From: Isoperla grammatica
Lineage: Eukaryota; Arthropoda; Insecta; Plecoptera; Perlodidae
NCBI GenBank assembly: GCA_945910005.1
Contig: OX246741.1
Span: 13,344,890-13,408,889 of the forward strand
Reading direction: 5' to 3'
DNA: 64,000 nucleotides
The number at the start of each line of letters is the position of its first letter. Position 1 is the first letter of the stretch. Made by a program: the position numbers and the translations under genes. The notes beneath the pieces were generated by a model that was not told the origin of the DNA, did not search any database, and was given only the letters and a program-made list of their open reading frames with translations. Below, in pieces: positions 33,279 through 46,348 of this stretch.

Positions 33279-34568
33279 AAAAAATAGAATATTAAAATAT
33301 AATATTTCGTATTTGTTATCTTTATATAAACAAACGTCTTAACGTCTCCATATATCACTCACTCATCGTCTCAACTCAATTAGCATCGTTGCCAAAATAC
33401 GTGTCAATTTCCACATTATACTTAGTTTATTCACTTTGTGTTCACAGAGTCAACACTCATCGCCAGTGTTGCCGTTTTTCCCATGCGGACAAATCCAGAT
33501 TCCCGACCTTTTAATCCCGGCAGACATGCATCTATATTTTACCAATCATCGCCGGGCCAGACCAAAGCCGCATTAATAATGCAAGCTCACAGTCCGGACT
33601 GACTCGTAAGCTGGGCTCGAGCTGAACGACTCTATACACAGCCCACACAGTCGACTCTCAACACGAGCCGGAGTAAAAACTCACCGGAAGCGATACCGAG
33701 AAAAACTGGAGACTTTTTAATAAATCATGGCTCGTCCTTGCGCAGCTGGACTGGGGGACCTCGTATGAGACAACTTGATTGCTGTATTTATTTTATTTAT
33801 TTAAGAGTTTCTTTAAAGCATTACAATTTTATATTTTTACTATTTACATGTAAAATGCTTGATGCCCTACTACGACTAAACTAAATATATAACTATTATC
33901 TAAAAACTATGCTAAAGTATCAAATAATACGTATTTGAATATAGGAACATAATACCTAATACTACAAACAAACATACACAAATGTTTAGAATTATTGAAT
34001 ACAAATTGTTAATAGTTGCTGTCTGTATTGCATAATATTATACGTAATGGGTTTCTTTATTATATCATACAATATTGAATTGATACATAAACAATTTTCA
34101 TTTATTTTTAAATCAATCTTTATGGTTCAATTTCCCTTTTCTATAGTACTTTTTGTTGTTGTGTTATCTTTAGATATTACATTTTGTTAGTGTTTTTTTC
34201 TATTGTATCATTGTTTTAATTCAATGACCTGGCGTTATATTTTTGGACTAAATTTGGTGGTTTTGACTTTGATACTTGTGTTGCCGTAGGCCTATATATT
34301 TAACTATACTAGTTACTGTATTAATGGTAATCACAAATATTGGCTAAATAAACATTTATTAAAACAATCTAATTATATTGTGTGGTTCTTTGGTTTTGTA
34401 GGCTTAGAACTAAGTATAAATGACTATCGTTCCACGCAAGAAATAAATCGAGACGATAAACGATGAGAAGTGTATGATAACAATGTGACATGTTGTTACT
34501 TCTCTGGTATTATTCGACCTTCACTCACAGCCCTACTGCTCTACCGTGACGCTACCCCCGTGGGAAGG
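33279..34568. other. Non-coding DNA, no gene seen
   Basis: Contains CACTCACTCATCGTCTCAAC and TTAGCATCGTTGCC (33,353-33,393), a motif also near 20,335 and 22,137. A GC-richer patch at about 33,460-33,770 has no recognisable exon. The rest is AT-rich. Confidence 0.45.
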
Positions 34569-34571
34569 TGT

Positions 34572-34600
34572 GGGGAGGGGGGGGGGGGAAGGGGGGGGGG
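34572..34600. repeat. Poly-G tract
   Basis: GGGG A, twelve G, AA, ten G. Potential G-quadruplex. Confidence 0.85.
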
Positions 34601-35720
34601 TCGTGTCACGGGACAGACAGACTCAAAGGAGATGAAACTGCTGCAGTCGACCAACCAACCTGTCACATCTCGTTCATGTCACATGACCTGACATCTAATA
34701 ACCCGATTATCAATAATAAGTGGTGACACTGAATAAGAGGCCTATACATCCATTATCCTCGTAGCCGGTTACAACTCACGTACTTTCCTCATTCATACTA
34801 GCTTCGTTCGCCTGTCTTACACTGGGTCCAGTGTAGCAACTGTATTATTTACAGGCAAATAACAAAACATTTGATACCATAAGTTATGACAAGACTGGTT
34901 TGGAATATCTTGGATCAACGATGGTAGCAATGTGCCGTGGCTTTTATAATATGCTAATAATCAAGTCATCTTGCATTTACACTGACACATACATGTGTGT
35001 TCATTAATTTTAATTTCTTTGAATTGAATATATTACCTTGAATATATTATAATTATACATATGTATACAATTATGTATTAGTTTTATTTTTTTATTTTTT
35101 TATAAACAGTCATAGAAAAAAATAACAATTTTTCAAATTACCGCCCTATAAAGCTTACACTGAATTATTTATTATATACTCGGCTGTTTTATTAACTATT
35201 TGATGATAATATTTAGGCTTAAAGTCTAATAGTTTACAACGATGTCCATCGAGACGAGTTGGTGACGTATGAAAGTGAAAGACCCGGGCCAAAATTTCAA
35301 CCTGGAACGTTATGATTTAATAGCCCAACGTTTAATCGCATAAGCATAAGTTTTATCATCAACTCGTGTGTGTGTACATAATATGCTTTTGATAGTTACT
35401 TATTGAAATTGCTAGTTCAGCTGTGACTCTTATTAAACGAGCATGCCTCATTAAGCGTGTGTGCTTGTAGAGATCTCAGAACCTAACTAACGATCATCTT
35501 GCATATAAAGACGTGGCTCCCTGCGCTTGCAGAGTGGCTTAATCTGCTCCATCTACTACTATGGGCATATTTTATGTCCTCGTTTAAAAGTAATTTGATG
35601 TCGTGAAGTCCATCATAAGTCGAGCGTGCGAAGGTAGTATTATGACCGTCTTGAATCTGTGTCGGTCTGTCGCTCTCCTTGGAGCCATCTTGTTCCGGGG
35701 TTGAGCCACCCCAAGAGCGG
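34601..35720. other. Non-coding DNA, no gene seen
   Basis: AT-rich sequence. A GC-richer stretch at 35,660-35,725 leads directly into the 84-bp minisatellite and may be its parental flank. Confidence 0.45.
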
Positions 35721-36140
35721 CCGCATCGCCTGACTATGAGGGGTTGGGGGATCCTGAAATGGTTATTATATACTCGGCCTGAGAATACGAGAGAGATTCA
35801 TCACCGCATCGCCTGACTATGAAGGGCCAGAGGGTCCTGAAACGGTTATTACATACTCGGGCTGAGAATACGAGAGAGATTCATCACCGCATCGCCTGAC
35901 TATGAGGGGCCGGAGGGTCGTGAAACGGTTATTACATACTCGGCCTGAGAATACGGGAGAGATTCATCACCCGCATCGCCTGACTATGAGGAGCCGGAGG
36001 GTCCTGAAACGGTTATTACATACTCGGGCTGAGAATACGGGAGAGATTCATCACCCGCATCGCCTGACTATGAGAGGCCGGAGGGTCCTGAAACGGATAT
36101 TACATACTCGGGCTGAGAATGCGGGAGAGATTGATCATCC
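35721..36140. repeat. 83-84-bp minisatellite, five copies
   Basis: CCGCATCGCCTGACTATGAG starts at 35,721, 35,804, 35,887, 35,971 and 36,055. The last units are 84 bp, a multiple of three, which keeps a plus-strand frame open (35,902-36,150) and yields a 28-residue arginine- and histidine-rich repeat. The first units are 83 bp and break that frame, so coding function is unlikely. Confidence 0.9.
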
Positions 36141-38159
36141 GGTTCTATGATTTTTGGTTAGATTGGTGGTAGTATTTTTATTTTCTATTTCATTTTTTCT
36201 CATTCTATTGTTATTCATATTGTTGTTGTTGGTGTTGATATTATTATTATTTAAATATACAAATATATATTGATGAAAATAATTATAAAAATCGGTTTTG
36301 ACCGATTTTGTATGTGATGTATCATTATCAATAACCTAATAATGCTAGAATGGCTACAAGAAATCGACCATGGCCTATACGTATAATAATCAAAATTTGA
36401 TTGGTATAAAATAAACACAATTATTAATTTCAATTAGTTAGTAGTTAAATTAATAAGGTAAACCCATAAACATATTTGACACATATTCGTTCGATCGAAA
36501 GTAAAAATGACAAAATTGAATGAAATTTACAAAATAATAAGATGGAACAGTATCAAAATGACTAACAGTAATAAAATGATGGTTCTCTTTATTTACTAGG
36601 TAAATAAATTACTAGAAATAATATTTTGAAAGGGTTGCAAACCACGTACAGTAATTTGTTACATTCAGTTGAGGGTGATAACTTTGAATAAATTGGACTG
36701 ACTCGTAATATGGCGTGTTGAGATAAATTGTTTCTTATTACCTTTATACATCATTAAGCGGAAATGGTCCTACATTAACTCTTCTTATTTTGCCCCCTTT
36801 TCTGTAAATGTATCATAACCTAGTTGTGAGCACATAAAGTCTCCCAGACAGCCAGACAGGTACCGGTAGCTCTTTAGCGTCCGCCCAAGGCAAGAGATGA
36901 AGAAAATGAGGGTGGTGATTATAGAATCCAACCACTTAATGCCTGCAATCTATCAACGGCTTTGAGGTGAACCGCCCCCTTTACCACTTGACCCAACCAA
37001 CCCCTGAATACCATTAGGATAAAACCTGTAAAATAGATCACCACCTTTTCTGATGCCACCCAGCACGCAAACTAATAAATCATGAGTCGTCGCTGATGGC
37101 TGCTAGGATAGATCCGATAAATTAAAATGCCTAAACGTAGAAGAAATCCTTTGAATACTGATTGTCTATTTTGAAAACTTCGGTATTTATTTATTTGTTC
37201 GAGATTTTTTTTTTAGAACATTCAGGGAAGAAGAGAATTCAGGCATTATGATGTAAATAAGAATTTTCGGCCATTTCGCCTCGAGTCTAGATAGAAATCA
37301 TGGAGAGGAGGTGGTTAGCGATTTACATTATCCAGTCAAGGAATCTTTTATTTTTGGGGTTTTCATTATTCATAACCACTTTGCATTGAATCCATATCGG
37401 ACGGAATATTTTCTGCGTACATAAAATAAATATATTGAGGATACCTGTTTTCTTATGCCTCCCACCAAACAAACAAACAAACAAGCCGGAGTCAGTTTTG
37501 GGCACGTGTCAATATAGAAAGCCGAGTCTGTTTCACGGAGCAAAAACTAAAATACCGCCTCGGAGTCCGAATCGGACTGGAGATATAAAAACATAATCCT
37601 AACCGAGCAAAACGTACCCGAGTTAAAACTGTGGAAAGTTTACTGTAGGCAACATTTAGACAGCGCCAATAGATCATCACCAAACGAAGTCTAGAAACGC
37701 GAAGATAATTTTATATTAAGAGAGAGGAATTAGTAACGCTCTCGTAGAAAATGTATATCCCTAGTAGCTTCATTAGTAAGCTGGTATAATAAGTCAAAAA
37801 ACACAAGACTACACTCCTTGAAAAATTAACGGGAGGTGTCACTTCCCTTTATATATTAAGTTGATTAATTAAATGCTGTTACGAAAGAGAGAGAGAGAGA
37901 TGGGTCGGTTTTTATCTTCTTCGCGCCGCTCTTCGCCGAAATGACGACTGATAGATGTTCGGGTTTCCTCTTCGTTCGATATACGGACACTTCACTTGTG
38001 TAGAAAGCGTTCGTTTACTAATTGAAAAGAATCGGCAAGCAGTTTTAGTTTTACTTTGCGAACAGTTAGCTCTAACAATATAGGACGTCTATCGTTCGTT
38101 ATACATAAACAGTAATCGCGCCGTTGCGGTATATATACCAGTGTCAATAAGTAATGAGT
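36141..38159. other. Non-coding DNA, no gene seen
   Basis: AT-rich sequence with a short inverted repeat at 36,288-36,310 (AAATCGGTTTTGACCGATTT), an AAAC run near 37,472 and a (GA)n run near 37,888. Nothing resembles a gene. Confidence 0.45.
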
Positions 38160-38345
38160 AGCCTAAATAAATAAATAATTAAAGAAATAAAAAAATTAAT
38201 AAATACATAAATACATAAATAAAATGTAGTCATATAATATTTAAAAAAATAAATATAAAGTAATATAAATAAATAAATAATACATAAAATATATACAAAT
38301 AAATAATAAATAAAATAAATAAGTAATAAATAAGAAGTCAACCAG
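38160..38345. repeat. AAAT-rich low-complexity tract
   Basis: Degenerate AAAT/AATA units over about 185 bp. The tyrosine- and isoleucine-rich minus-strand frames across it are compositional artefacts. Confidence 0.85.
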
Positions 38346-38884
38346 TAAATAATTATAATATTCATAATTAGTATAGCCTATTACAGATTTTAGACTTAGG
38401 TCAGGGCCGGCATAAGAATACCATTTACCCATCCGCAACAATGTAGATATATTTCACCTCATATCACTTCTTCAAGTTGACCTATCTACGTGTGGAATTT
38501 CTGCATCAATAAAATCTATCAAATTAAATTACTATGTAGTCACGTAATCAATGTCTACGAAATATTTCCAAGCTTCAACAAGGTATAGTTCTAATAAAAA
38601 TACACACACAAAAAACCTCGTAACAACTAGTAAGCCCCTTTACCACACGAAAAATACCGTATAATTTAAAGATTCAATGTTTTCCGTATGAAAGACGTGA
38701 CACACAAGAATTGTATACCTTATAAATAAAAAAAAAAATATACAAACCGAATCCACATTCCACTATGTCGCTGCGAGCCCATAACCTTTCGCTAATCATG
38801 TCCATGTATACAGTGACGTGTGACTGGTTATGTGTAGTATCGCCCACTCGTCGGTAAAATTGCTCCTCGATGTGTGTCTCTCAC

Positions 38885-39257
<373 letters not shown>

Positions 39258-42200
39258 CGCGGCCAGTCTTCAGCTGTTTGCGTTCTAACATCACACGCCC
39301 TACTTGACAATCAATTTCACTCCTCGCTTCGTTTCTGTAGAACGATTTGCGATCCAGATTATCTTGTCCAAAGTTTGCATATATTGCAGAGAAATGTTCG
39401 CCGGGTGTAAAGACTGGAAGATCAAATCAAATCTGGTGTTGGTGATTGACATACACGATAATTATACTGAATTGCGAATGAGAGCGTAAAACAATTAATA
39501 ACGAGTATTAGATATAACGATTATTCTCTGTCTCTCTCTCTCTTTCCTAAAATATTTCAAAATAGATAAAAAGAAAAGCGGGGTTACATTTTAAAAATCA
39601 ACTTCAACTTAAAACGCTCAAATGAAACTTGATGAACAAAATTATAATATTTTAATACAGCTAATTTTTCGAGAGCTTTTTCATAACGTTAAGACAGGTC
39701 CGAGGTACGAGCTTTTAACTTCATCATTAATTTTAGTAATCGAGTGGAAAATTATATTAACTGTACAATACAATATTGTAGTGTTCTCATTAAATTTAAT
39801 AGTATAGGTCGCCAGCGTCTTGAGCTTTTCCCTTAGGGGTAGTTGAAAAGTTGAATAAGCTATCTCCATCCATTGCAGGCTCGATAATCTTGGCTTGCCT
39901 CCTCAACACCCATACACGTTTCGTATTGTTACAACGTCTTCATGATATTATTGTTATCTTTTCCCTGTATATGTTATATTATTTAATATGTAATATACTT
40001 AGTTTTTAATTCCATTGTAGAATGAATTAGAAGTCTCTCCATGTGTTTGAAACTGAGTTCTTTTCTGGTAACTCCTATTCATTATACATGAATAAGAATA
40101 TATAATAAAATTAATAAAAATGTAAGCATACTCTCATAAGTTTCATACATATATAACGCTATTTAATATGCTCTCCAGCTCATCTTTATGCCAGCTTAAA
40201 CTCATTTGTTTATAGCACAAACAATAGACAAAAATCGTTACTAGCACACAACCTTCCATCCATTAACACACCATGCAACCTTGCCTACAAACCATCCAGT
40301 TACTCCTTTTGTACTCAATCATACTAATTTCCAAAAGAAACTATACTAACAATTTGCCTAACGATAACAACGTTGGAAACGCCTTCACAAGACTCGCGTG
40401 TAAGTTTTCTGTACTACTTCTGTCTTGACATTTCAAGACACTTTCCGTAAAGACACTTGTTAATTTTCAAACATGTACCCCGTTGATTCATTTTAACTCA
40501 AACATCTGTGTCTGTGTGCGCACTCTACTTTATGTAATAAGGTGTCTCCTCCTTTGACTACATCTTTCACGTAACATGCAGAATCTCCCCTCAAAGCCAG
40601 TGACACATTGCGTAGAAGACAATAAGATGGATCCGACAGCGGAAGGTGGGGAAACACAACTTAAAACACGGCTTTGAGCGTCACACACAACTTTGGTGGC
40701 AGCGGGTGGGATAGTAGAGTAGAATAAAGGCTCTGTGTATCCTTAGCTGAGCTGCACAAATTTTGACAGAACACAGGCGTGTTACATGGGTATATCTTTG
40801 TGTTACACAAAGACAATGTGGGGGTTTACGGCACGTGTTTAATTAATTGTTTCGTGGCTTGCCACTCCTTCGGTACAGGATGGTGGATGTAAAACACTTT
40901 ATCTTGCGGAAATAGGATTTCTGAGTGGCTCGGTTAAAAAAGATGATACATAAATATAATACTCAAGTAAAATAACAAACAAATATTCCGCTTTTTTGCG
41001 TGTTCACTGACTCGATCATAATTTCGACACCGTCATGTTTTGAAACGTGAAAATGTTTCTGTCTTCAACTCATCTTTATCTAAATTAAAAACACTGTTGT
41101 TAATACTAATAGAACAAAGACCATTCTTGCTATATAGGTAGGACGAATATTGCACTGAATGTGTTTTATAAATTGTTGTGAAATAAGAAAATATAATAAT
41201 TCCTGTCTTCTTGTCACAGCTGTGCTCCAAAACTTCGTCGAATCTGATCCACACACGCGTTCGTTGTACTATCACTATTTTTGAATCTCTATGCTTATGT
41301 GTTCTATTTTATGTGGCGCGCTGCGTTGGACCTCTGTCTAACGCTGTGTATATACAATTGAATGCTGTATTCAAGCAGACCTAAGCTGTGCGTGATTAAA
41401 ATTGTAGCGTTTGAACACTTTGTTGACGATTTGGATTAAGCCACAGAGCCTTATTGATACAAGCAGAATGTTGTCAATGAAGTTCTGCTCTGCTAAAGTA
41501 GAAAATCACAAATTCAAGCCAGTGTTGAAGAGATAAATAGCTTATTTTATTGGGTGATTAGATCATAAGGTGCATGAAAGAGTTGATTTATTTTGTGTTT
41601 ATCCTATATTCAGTTATAAAACGGATTTACAAAGAATGATAACGTTTCAAAAGACGGAATTCGATACAAAATCAGTGGTTGAATGAAATGACGTTTAACA
41701 TTGAAAAAATTACAAATCCGTGCCTGCATGCGTTAAAGGACAAGCCAATAACAGTTGAATTCATTTGGTATAGCCCGGAGTTAATCGCTTAACGAACCGA
41801 CATACTCGCTTGCTTTGCGGTTCACCTAAACCGTTCCATGAGTTATAACATAACGTTGTACAACATTCTCTAAATTGTTTTCAGTTCGCTAAGTAAGTCT
41901 TGATGAACAAGACGTTGAGACCGTTTAAATACGCAGAACATAAGTGATGGAATTAGTTTAGACTGAACGGCAGAAGCTGAACAAACAAACATCGTTGTGA
42001 TCTTATATACATACCAATAAGAATACCAGATTCTTGGAAAACAAGATTTAATTAACATCTAACGCCAGGGGGATGAAAAGCATGTAAGGAAGTAGCAAGG
42101 CTGGGTTTCAATTATTTGTTAAATTAAATTTTAATTACCTTCCAAGGGGAGGAGGAGTTGACTTCGAAATAGTCCTGAGGTGTCAGACAAAATCCTGAAC

Positions 42201-42540
42201 TTCGTTTGTTCCATCTGCATATCTTAGAAAAGTAAGTAACTGGTTGGAGCTTGAGCAGCAGATTCTATCTTGAGACTGTGTTCCTTTCAGACGGGAACAT
42301 TTATTTCCCTGGCACATTTCGGTACGAGTCGACAGTATCCTTGTGCATATCTTCTGTTATACACAATCATTTGTGTCACTCATTGTCTAGATTAGTTTTA
42401 GCATGAGAGCGAGCGGGATAGATGTTATTTCAATATACAGGGATAAATGACATCAATATAATCGCCTCCATAATGTACCTCGTTGGTAGTGTGGCTTTAT
42501 TCTTGCTTCAAATGCAGAGATACTAGTGTATATTATGTAA
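39258..42540. other. Non-coding DNA, no gene seen
   Basis: A long AT-rich stretch with a (TC)n run at about 39,527-39,544. No shared repeat, splice-flanked exon or RNA gene was recognised. Confidence 0.45.
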
Positions 42541-42542
42541 AA

Positions 42543-42650
42543 GGTGGATTAACTTCCGTTATAGCAACAAAGCACATTATAAAGGGTATAATGTTCCACA
42601 CTGAAAATCAGATCTTGAAAGTGAGTGAGGTTAAGTAAGACAATAAACAC
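42543..42650 (-). repeat. Dispersed ACTGATTTTCAGTG family, copy c
   Basis: CCACACTGAAAATCAGATCTTG followed by GACAATAAACACAAATTTG matches copies a and b (8.64 and 10.45 kb). The upstream TTCCGTTATAGCAACAAAGC aligns weakly with the CCGTCATAGCAACGTCGC of copy b. Confidence 0.55.
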
Positions 42651-43039
42651 AAATTTGTTTGTTTAGTATTATTTTAAGCTGAAGCAAAATACCAAACTGT
42701 TGTTTTATAAGCTATGGTTTTCATCGTAAAATAATCGCTTGTCACCCTCTTGTTGACTAACGTTAATTATGAGATCGATCGTCCGATTGTGGCAAAATTT
42801 AATTTCTGAACAAGCACAAGCATCCACGCTCATTTCTTTCAATACAATATCAAAATACTCGGTCCAAATTTTTCCTGTTCCACTTGTCTTCCTTATACGG
42901 TTTCAAATCACATATTATGGCAATCGCGAGTGAACGACATTTTTCAAGTGCGTTGGCAGACATTTGTTAGTATTCAAGGAAAGGTAAAAAATAAATACAT
43001 ACACTCTGCAAAATTCAAAATTCAAAAAAAATAAACCGT

Positions 43040-43335
43040 TACAAACAAGATGGCCGCCATGGATGCACGAATACCACACCCACGGTTCGCCAACTGTCCA
43101 CCAGGTGAAGAAGATATCTCCTGAACTTTGACCGTTGGCCGACCAAACAAACGGGATTCCTTCAGCCTCCCGTGTCACATACTCCTCGCACGGGGGCGGC
43201 GGGGTGGAGGGGTTGGGGGGGGGGGCGAGGACAACAATGCAAGCATCAATAACCCGAGATAGGTCGCCGCCAGTGACGCGAGTAATTCGGAGGACGTAGA
43301 ACGTGGTCGGGTTGCCAACTTTACCGGACTTCAAA
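43040..43335. promoter_or_regulatory. GC/CpG-richer patch with YY1-type site (speculative)
   Basis: AAGATGGCCGCCATGG (43,047-43,062) combines a YY1-like AAGATGGC core with a good translation-start context, and GC-richness continues to about 43,330. The plus-strand ATG opens only about 24 codons. The opposing minus-strand frame (42,915-43,334, 139 codons) has no domain I recognise and passes through a proline run encoded by a G-tract. It may be a promoter or first exon, or just base composition. Confidence 0.2.
43196..43228. repeat. G-rich tract
   Basis: GGGGGCGGCGGGGTGG, then a run of ten or more G. Potential G-quadruplex. Confidence 0.7.
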
Positions 43336-43600
43336 GAACTCGCAAATAATGAATCGAAGAATTTTCCTACCGCGCGAGCGTATGAAAAATTTCCACCATG
43401 GATGGTAAAGGGGGAGATGACTCGTATAAGGAATCAAAGAGCTCAGTCGTGTATGAAAACACAACACAGATATTACACTTGAACCGATTCTTTCTATTCT
43501 ATGGGGACATCGTAAAGCAATATACAACCATTATGTAGATGGGGTGGAGAATCTCGTCTCCGGAGACGCTAAATAGCGCGAAGCGTGGCAAAGGTCTAAC

Positions 43601-43633
43601 GAGGGGGTGGGGGGTGGGGGTGGGGGTGGGGTC
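43601..43633. repeat. (GGGGGT)n G-rich tract
   Basis: Five or six GGGG(G)T units, a textbook G-quadruplex pattern on the plus strand. Confidence 0.8.
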
Positions 43634-43738
43634 TCCGTGCATCACTTCCGTCACAGCGCTGTGGTATCATTATAGCGTCAATCCTTTGGGATGACCTAAA
43701 AAGAAAGGCACAGTATTTGTGTTATTATTGTTGAAGTT

Positions 43739-44003
43739 CAGGGCCCGGATTCACAAGCGGGCCTAAATCTTATTTTGGTCTTATCTCTAAGACCGGCCTA
43801 ACTTTGAATATCTTGTAAAACCACACCCACGTTACATGAAAAGTTACTTCCTGGTGAGAACAAGGACATAATGAACATTCCAATAATATGTTTTAAAATC
43901 TGTTGTAAGATAGTTTCCTGGTTTTGTAAGAGGTTCAAAGTTAGGTCGGTCTTAGAGATAACACCAAAAAAAGACTTAGGACCTCTTCTGAATCCGGGCC
44001 CTG
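43739..44003. mobile_element. Foldback MITE, 265 bp, CAGGGCCCGGATTCA termini
   Basis: CAGGGCCCGGATTCACAAG at the left is matched by the complement of the right end. Pairing continues for about 75 bp with few mismatches, including ATCTCTAAGACCG and CCTAACTTTGAA. The CAGGG termini resemble hAT, but no 8-bp duplication is visible, so the superfamily is uncertain. Confidence 0.7.
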
Positions 44004-44212
44004 TATTTTCATATAATCTATTGATTCAGTACCATTTTTAATATTTCTTCTAAATTACTACTTATATATAGTAAGATCTGAATTATACTTGATTCAATTA
44101 ATGTTTAATTCTTTCAATAGTGAATTGAAAAGTGCCATGGACATGTATTATGTTAGAAATTTTCGAATTATACGGTATGTGTATATTGATGTTCATGTTT
44201 TCATCGAACGTT

Positions 44213-44508
44213 TAGGTCCCAATTCACAAACTTGATGATGAAAGTAACCAGGTTTCAACAAACATAACATTTAAAGTGCATGACAGTCGCCATGTTCTTT
44301 CATAAAGAATCTTCAGTTACCGGCTAATCGAAGATTAAGGGCGATATGCAGAGTCAAGTGTCAAGTTAAGTACAGGATTTGTTATAATGAAATTGTTTTT
44401 ATCACATGCTATTTTCCATAAGAAAACCCAACTCCATAGCAACCATAAACAAATCACATGCTTGACTCTGCATTCCGCCCTAAAACGTTGGTGATCCGGC
44501 CCCTAGTA
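44213..44508. mobile_element. Older inverted-repeat element hosting a nested MITE (tentative)
   Basis: TAGGTCCCAATTCACAAAC at the left pairs imperfectly (about 13 of 19) with the complement of GTTGGTGATCCGGCCCCTA at the right. These ends resemble the 43,739 element's GGCCCGGATTCACAA. The Harbinger-like MITE at 44,339 lies inside. Confidence 0.35.
44339..44480. mobile_element. PIF/Harbinger-like MITE, 142 bp
   Basis: GGGCGATATGCAGAGTCAAG and the complement of its right end (GGGCGGAATGCAGAGTCAAG) form the TIRs. TAA is duplicated at 44,336-44,338 and 44,481-44,483. A decayed relative lies at 45.98 kb. Confidence 0.82.
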
Positions 44509-44814
44509 TTTCAACATTTTGTGAAACTATTCTGTCTCCAAGAAACCCCTCCTTTTGGTTTCCCCAATCCCCATGGTTATGTAAACAACGGACAGCCTCA
44601 CCGGGAGACCATGAAAAGTAGTTGGTCGGTGTTGTAAATCGGGGAGGACAGCGGGAATGGAACAGAACTGTCCCCAAGCGGCGTCACTACTGTGTGACAG
44701 TCGGTTGGGAACCAGAAGCCACAACTCTCCCTTAACCCAGAAAGGTCAGTGGTTCGAATAATACTCGCGATATGCGGGGACGTGGTTAGCGTGCCAATAG
44801 CCACGAGCGGTCTC

Positions 44815-45141
44815 GACTTCAAAACCCGGCGAAGACTCCATAAACCACGGTTATACGTGGATATCGCGCGCACAGGGCTGGACAAAATCGCGCGACTTCA
44901 AAACCCGGCAAAGACTCCATTAAACCACGGTTATACGTGGATATCTCGCACACAGGGCTGGACAAAATCGCGCGACTTCAAAACCCGGCAAAGACTCCAT
45001 AAACCACGGTTATACGTGGATATCTCGTGCACAGGGCTGGACAAAATTGCGCGACTTCAAAACCTGGCGAAGACTCCATAAACCACGGTTATACGTGGAT
45101 ATCTCGCGCACAGGGCTGGAAAAAATCGCGCGACTTCAATA
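44815..45141. repeat. 79-bp minisatellite, about four copies
   Basis: GACTTCAAAACCCGGC recurs at 44,815, 44,894, 44,974, 45,053 and, partially, 45,132. Each unit contains the small hairpin CCACGGTTATACGTGG. Copies differ by a few substitutions and one 1-bp indel. Confidence 0.92.
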
Positions 45142-45977
45142 TATTTTTCAATATCAATAGATGATTTTCAGAATGGATCTAGAAAGCCGTGATTTGCTCT
45201 ATCTAAGGGACCTTGATAGTAATGTCTTTGTTGCCATTGTTGTCATCGACCATGATTAGCTCTAAGAGTCCTAGATTAATTCTAGAAATGGTCTATTGTA
45301 AACGTTCTCAAGACATTATTTGACACCTTCTCGTCTGCTATCATCGGTTCGTTCTGTCCCGCCACGTTGGCCACCCCTGATATGAAGCAATACAATAAGC
45401 CAGTTCATCCGATCCTCGACTCGATATATCGCACAGATCGAGGCAATACGATAAAGTTCGCGACTCGATCGAAGCGACGCGACTTTGCGGAGAACTTGGG
45501 GACTCATTTCGTATTTACGAAGGGATTTTAGAGTCATCTGGTTCTGTATGGCTTTTCTGTCGCGAGCAATAGATTTGCAGCGGCAACGATTTGTAAAAAT
45601 AACTTTTTTTTACGAAGATTGTTTTGCATCATTCATGGACTAAATTATTTACCGTGTACGATTTTGAGACTTATTTCATTTTTTGTGTGAGATGTATTCA
45701 GAAATGGTTTCATTCAGCTGGAATAATTTACTAGGGGGATGAGTGAGAGGGCGAAGGGGGGGGGGAGGGTAGTTCGGAAAGACGTGAACAAATATTTTCG
45801 CACCAAGACTTGAGTTGCGAATTTGTTTATAATCGAATCTTTTATCAAGGATTTAGCACTGAATGAAGATGCCGTAATTGTTTAAAAGTATGAATGATAG
45901 GAAAGTATTGCATATCTATTAATAACAAACATCCATATGGGTATTGAGAAAGAGTTAGATGTTTGTAATGATAGTAG
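45142..45977. other. Non-coding DNA, no gene seen
   Basis: Contains a G-rich tract near 45,757-45,769. The minus-strand frame at 45,316-45,537 has no recognisable domain. Confidence 0.4.
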
Positions 45978-45981
45978 ATTG

Positions 45982-46128
45982 AGGGCGCTACGCACAGACA
46001 ATCGTCAAGTTCAGTACAGGATTTGTTGGTATGGAATTGTTTTATTTGATGCTATTTTCAATAAGAAGAACAAAGTACATAGCAACCAAAAACAAATCAT
46101 ACGCGGCTCTAGAGCATTCCTCCTTGAG
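45982..46128. mobile_element. Decayed relative of the 44,339 MITE
   Basis: GTTCAGTACAGGATTTGTTG, then GGAATTGTTTTATTTGATGC, then CATAGCAACCAAAAACAAAT follow the same order as the interior of the 44,339 element (TACAGGATTTGTT, GAAATTGTTTTTATC, CATAGCAACCATAAACAAAT). The TIRs are eroded; AGGGCGCTACGCACAGACAA marks the left end. Confidence 0.7.
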
Positions 46129-46209
46129 AGACGACTTTCTGTGATGTATCATGGTGTCATGACATGTGCACTACCTTCAAGATTAACTACCTATGTGGTA
46201 ACTTAAGGC

Positions 46210-46348
46210 AAGTCAAGTCGAGTCGAGTCGAGTCGAGTCGAGTCGAGTCGAGTCAAGTCAAGTCAAGTCAAGTCAAGTCAAGTCAAGTCAAGTCAAGTCA
46301 AGTCAAGTCAAGTCAAGTCAAGTCAAGTCAAGTCAAGTCAAGTCAAGT
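46210..46348. repeat. (GTCGA)n then (GTCAA)n pentanucleotide microsatellite
   Basis: About seven GTCGA units switch abruptly to about nineteen GTCAA units, so one substitution variant was amplified in a block. The SSQVK-type frame is an artefact. Confidence 0.95.

Noticed and set aside
42915..43334. 139-codon minus-strand frame considered as a gene
   Set aside because: No recognisable domain, a proline run made by a G-tract, and locally GC-rich DNA that lowers stop frequency.
43739..44003. Assigning the 265-bp MITE firmly to hAT
   Set aside because: The CAGGG ends fit, but the flanking 8 bp do not match, so the superfamily is left open.
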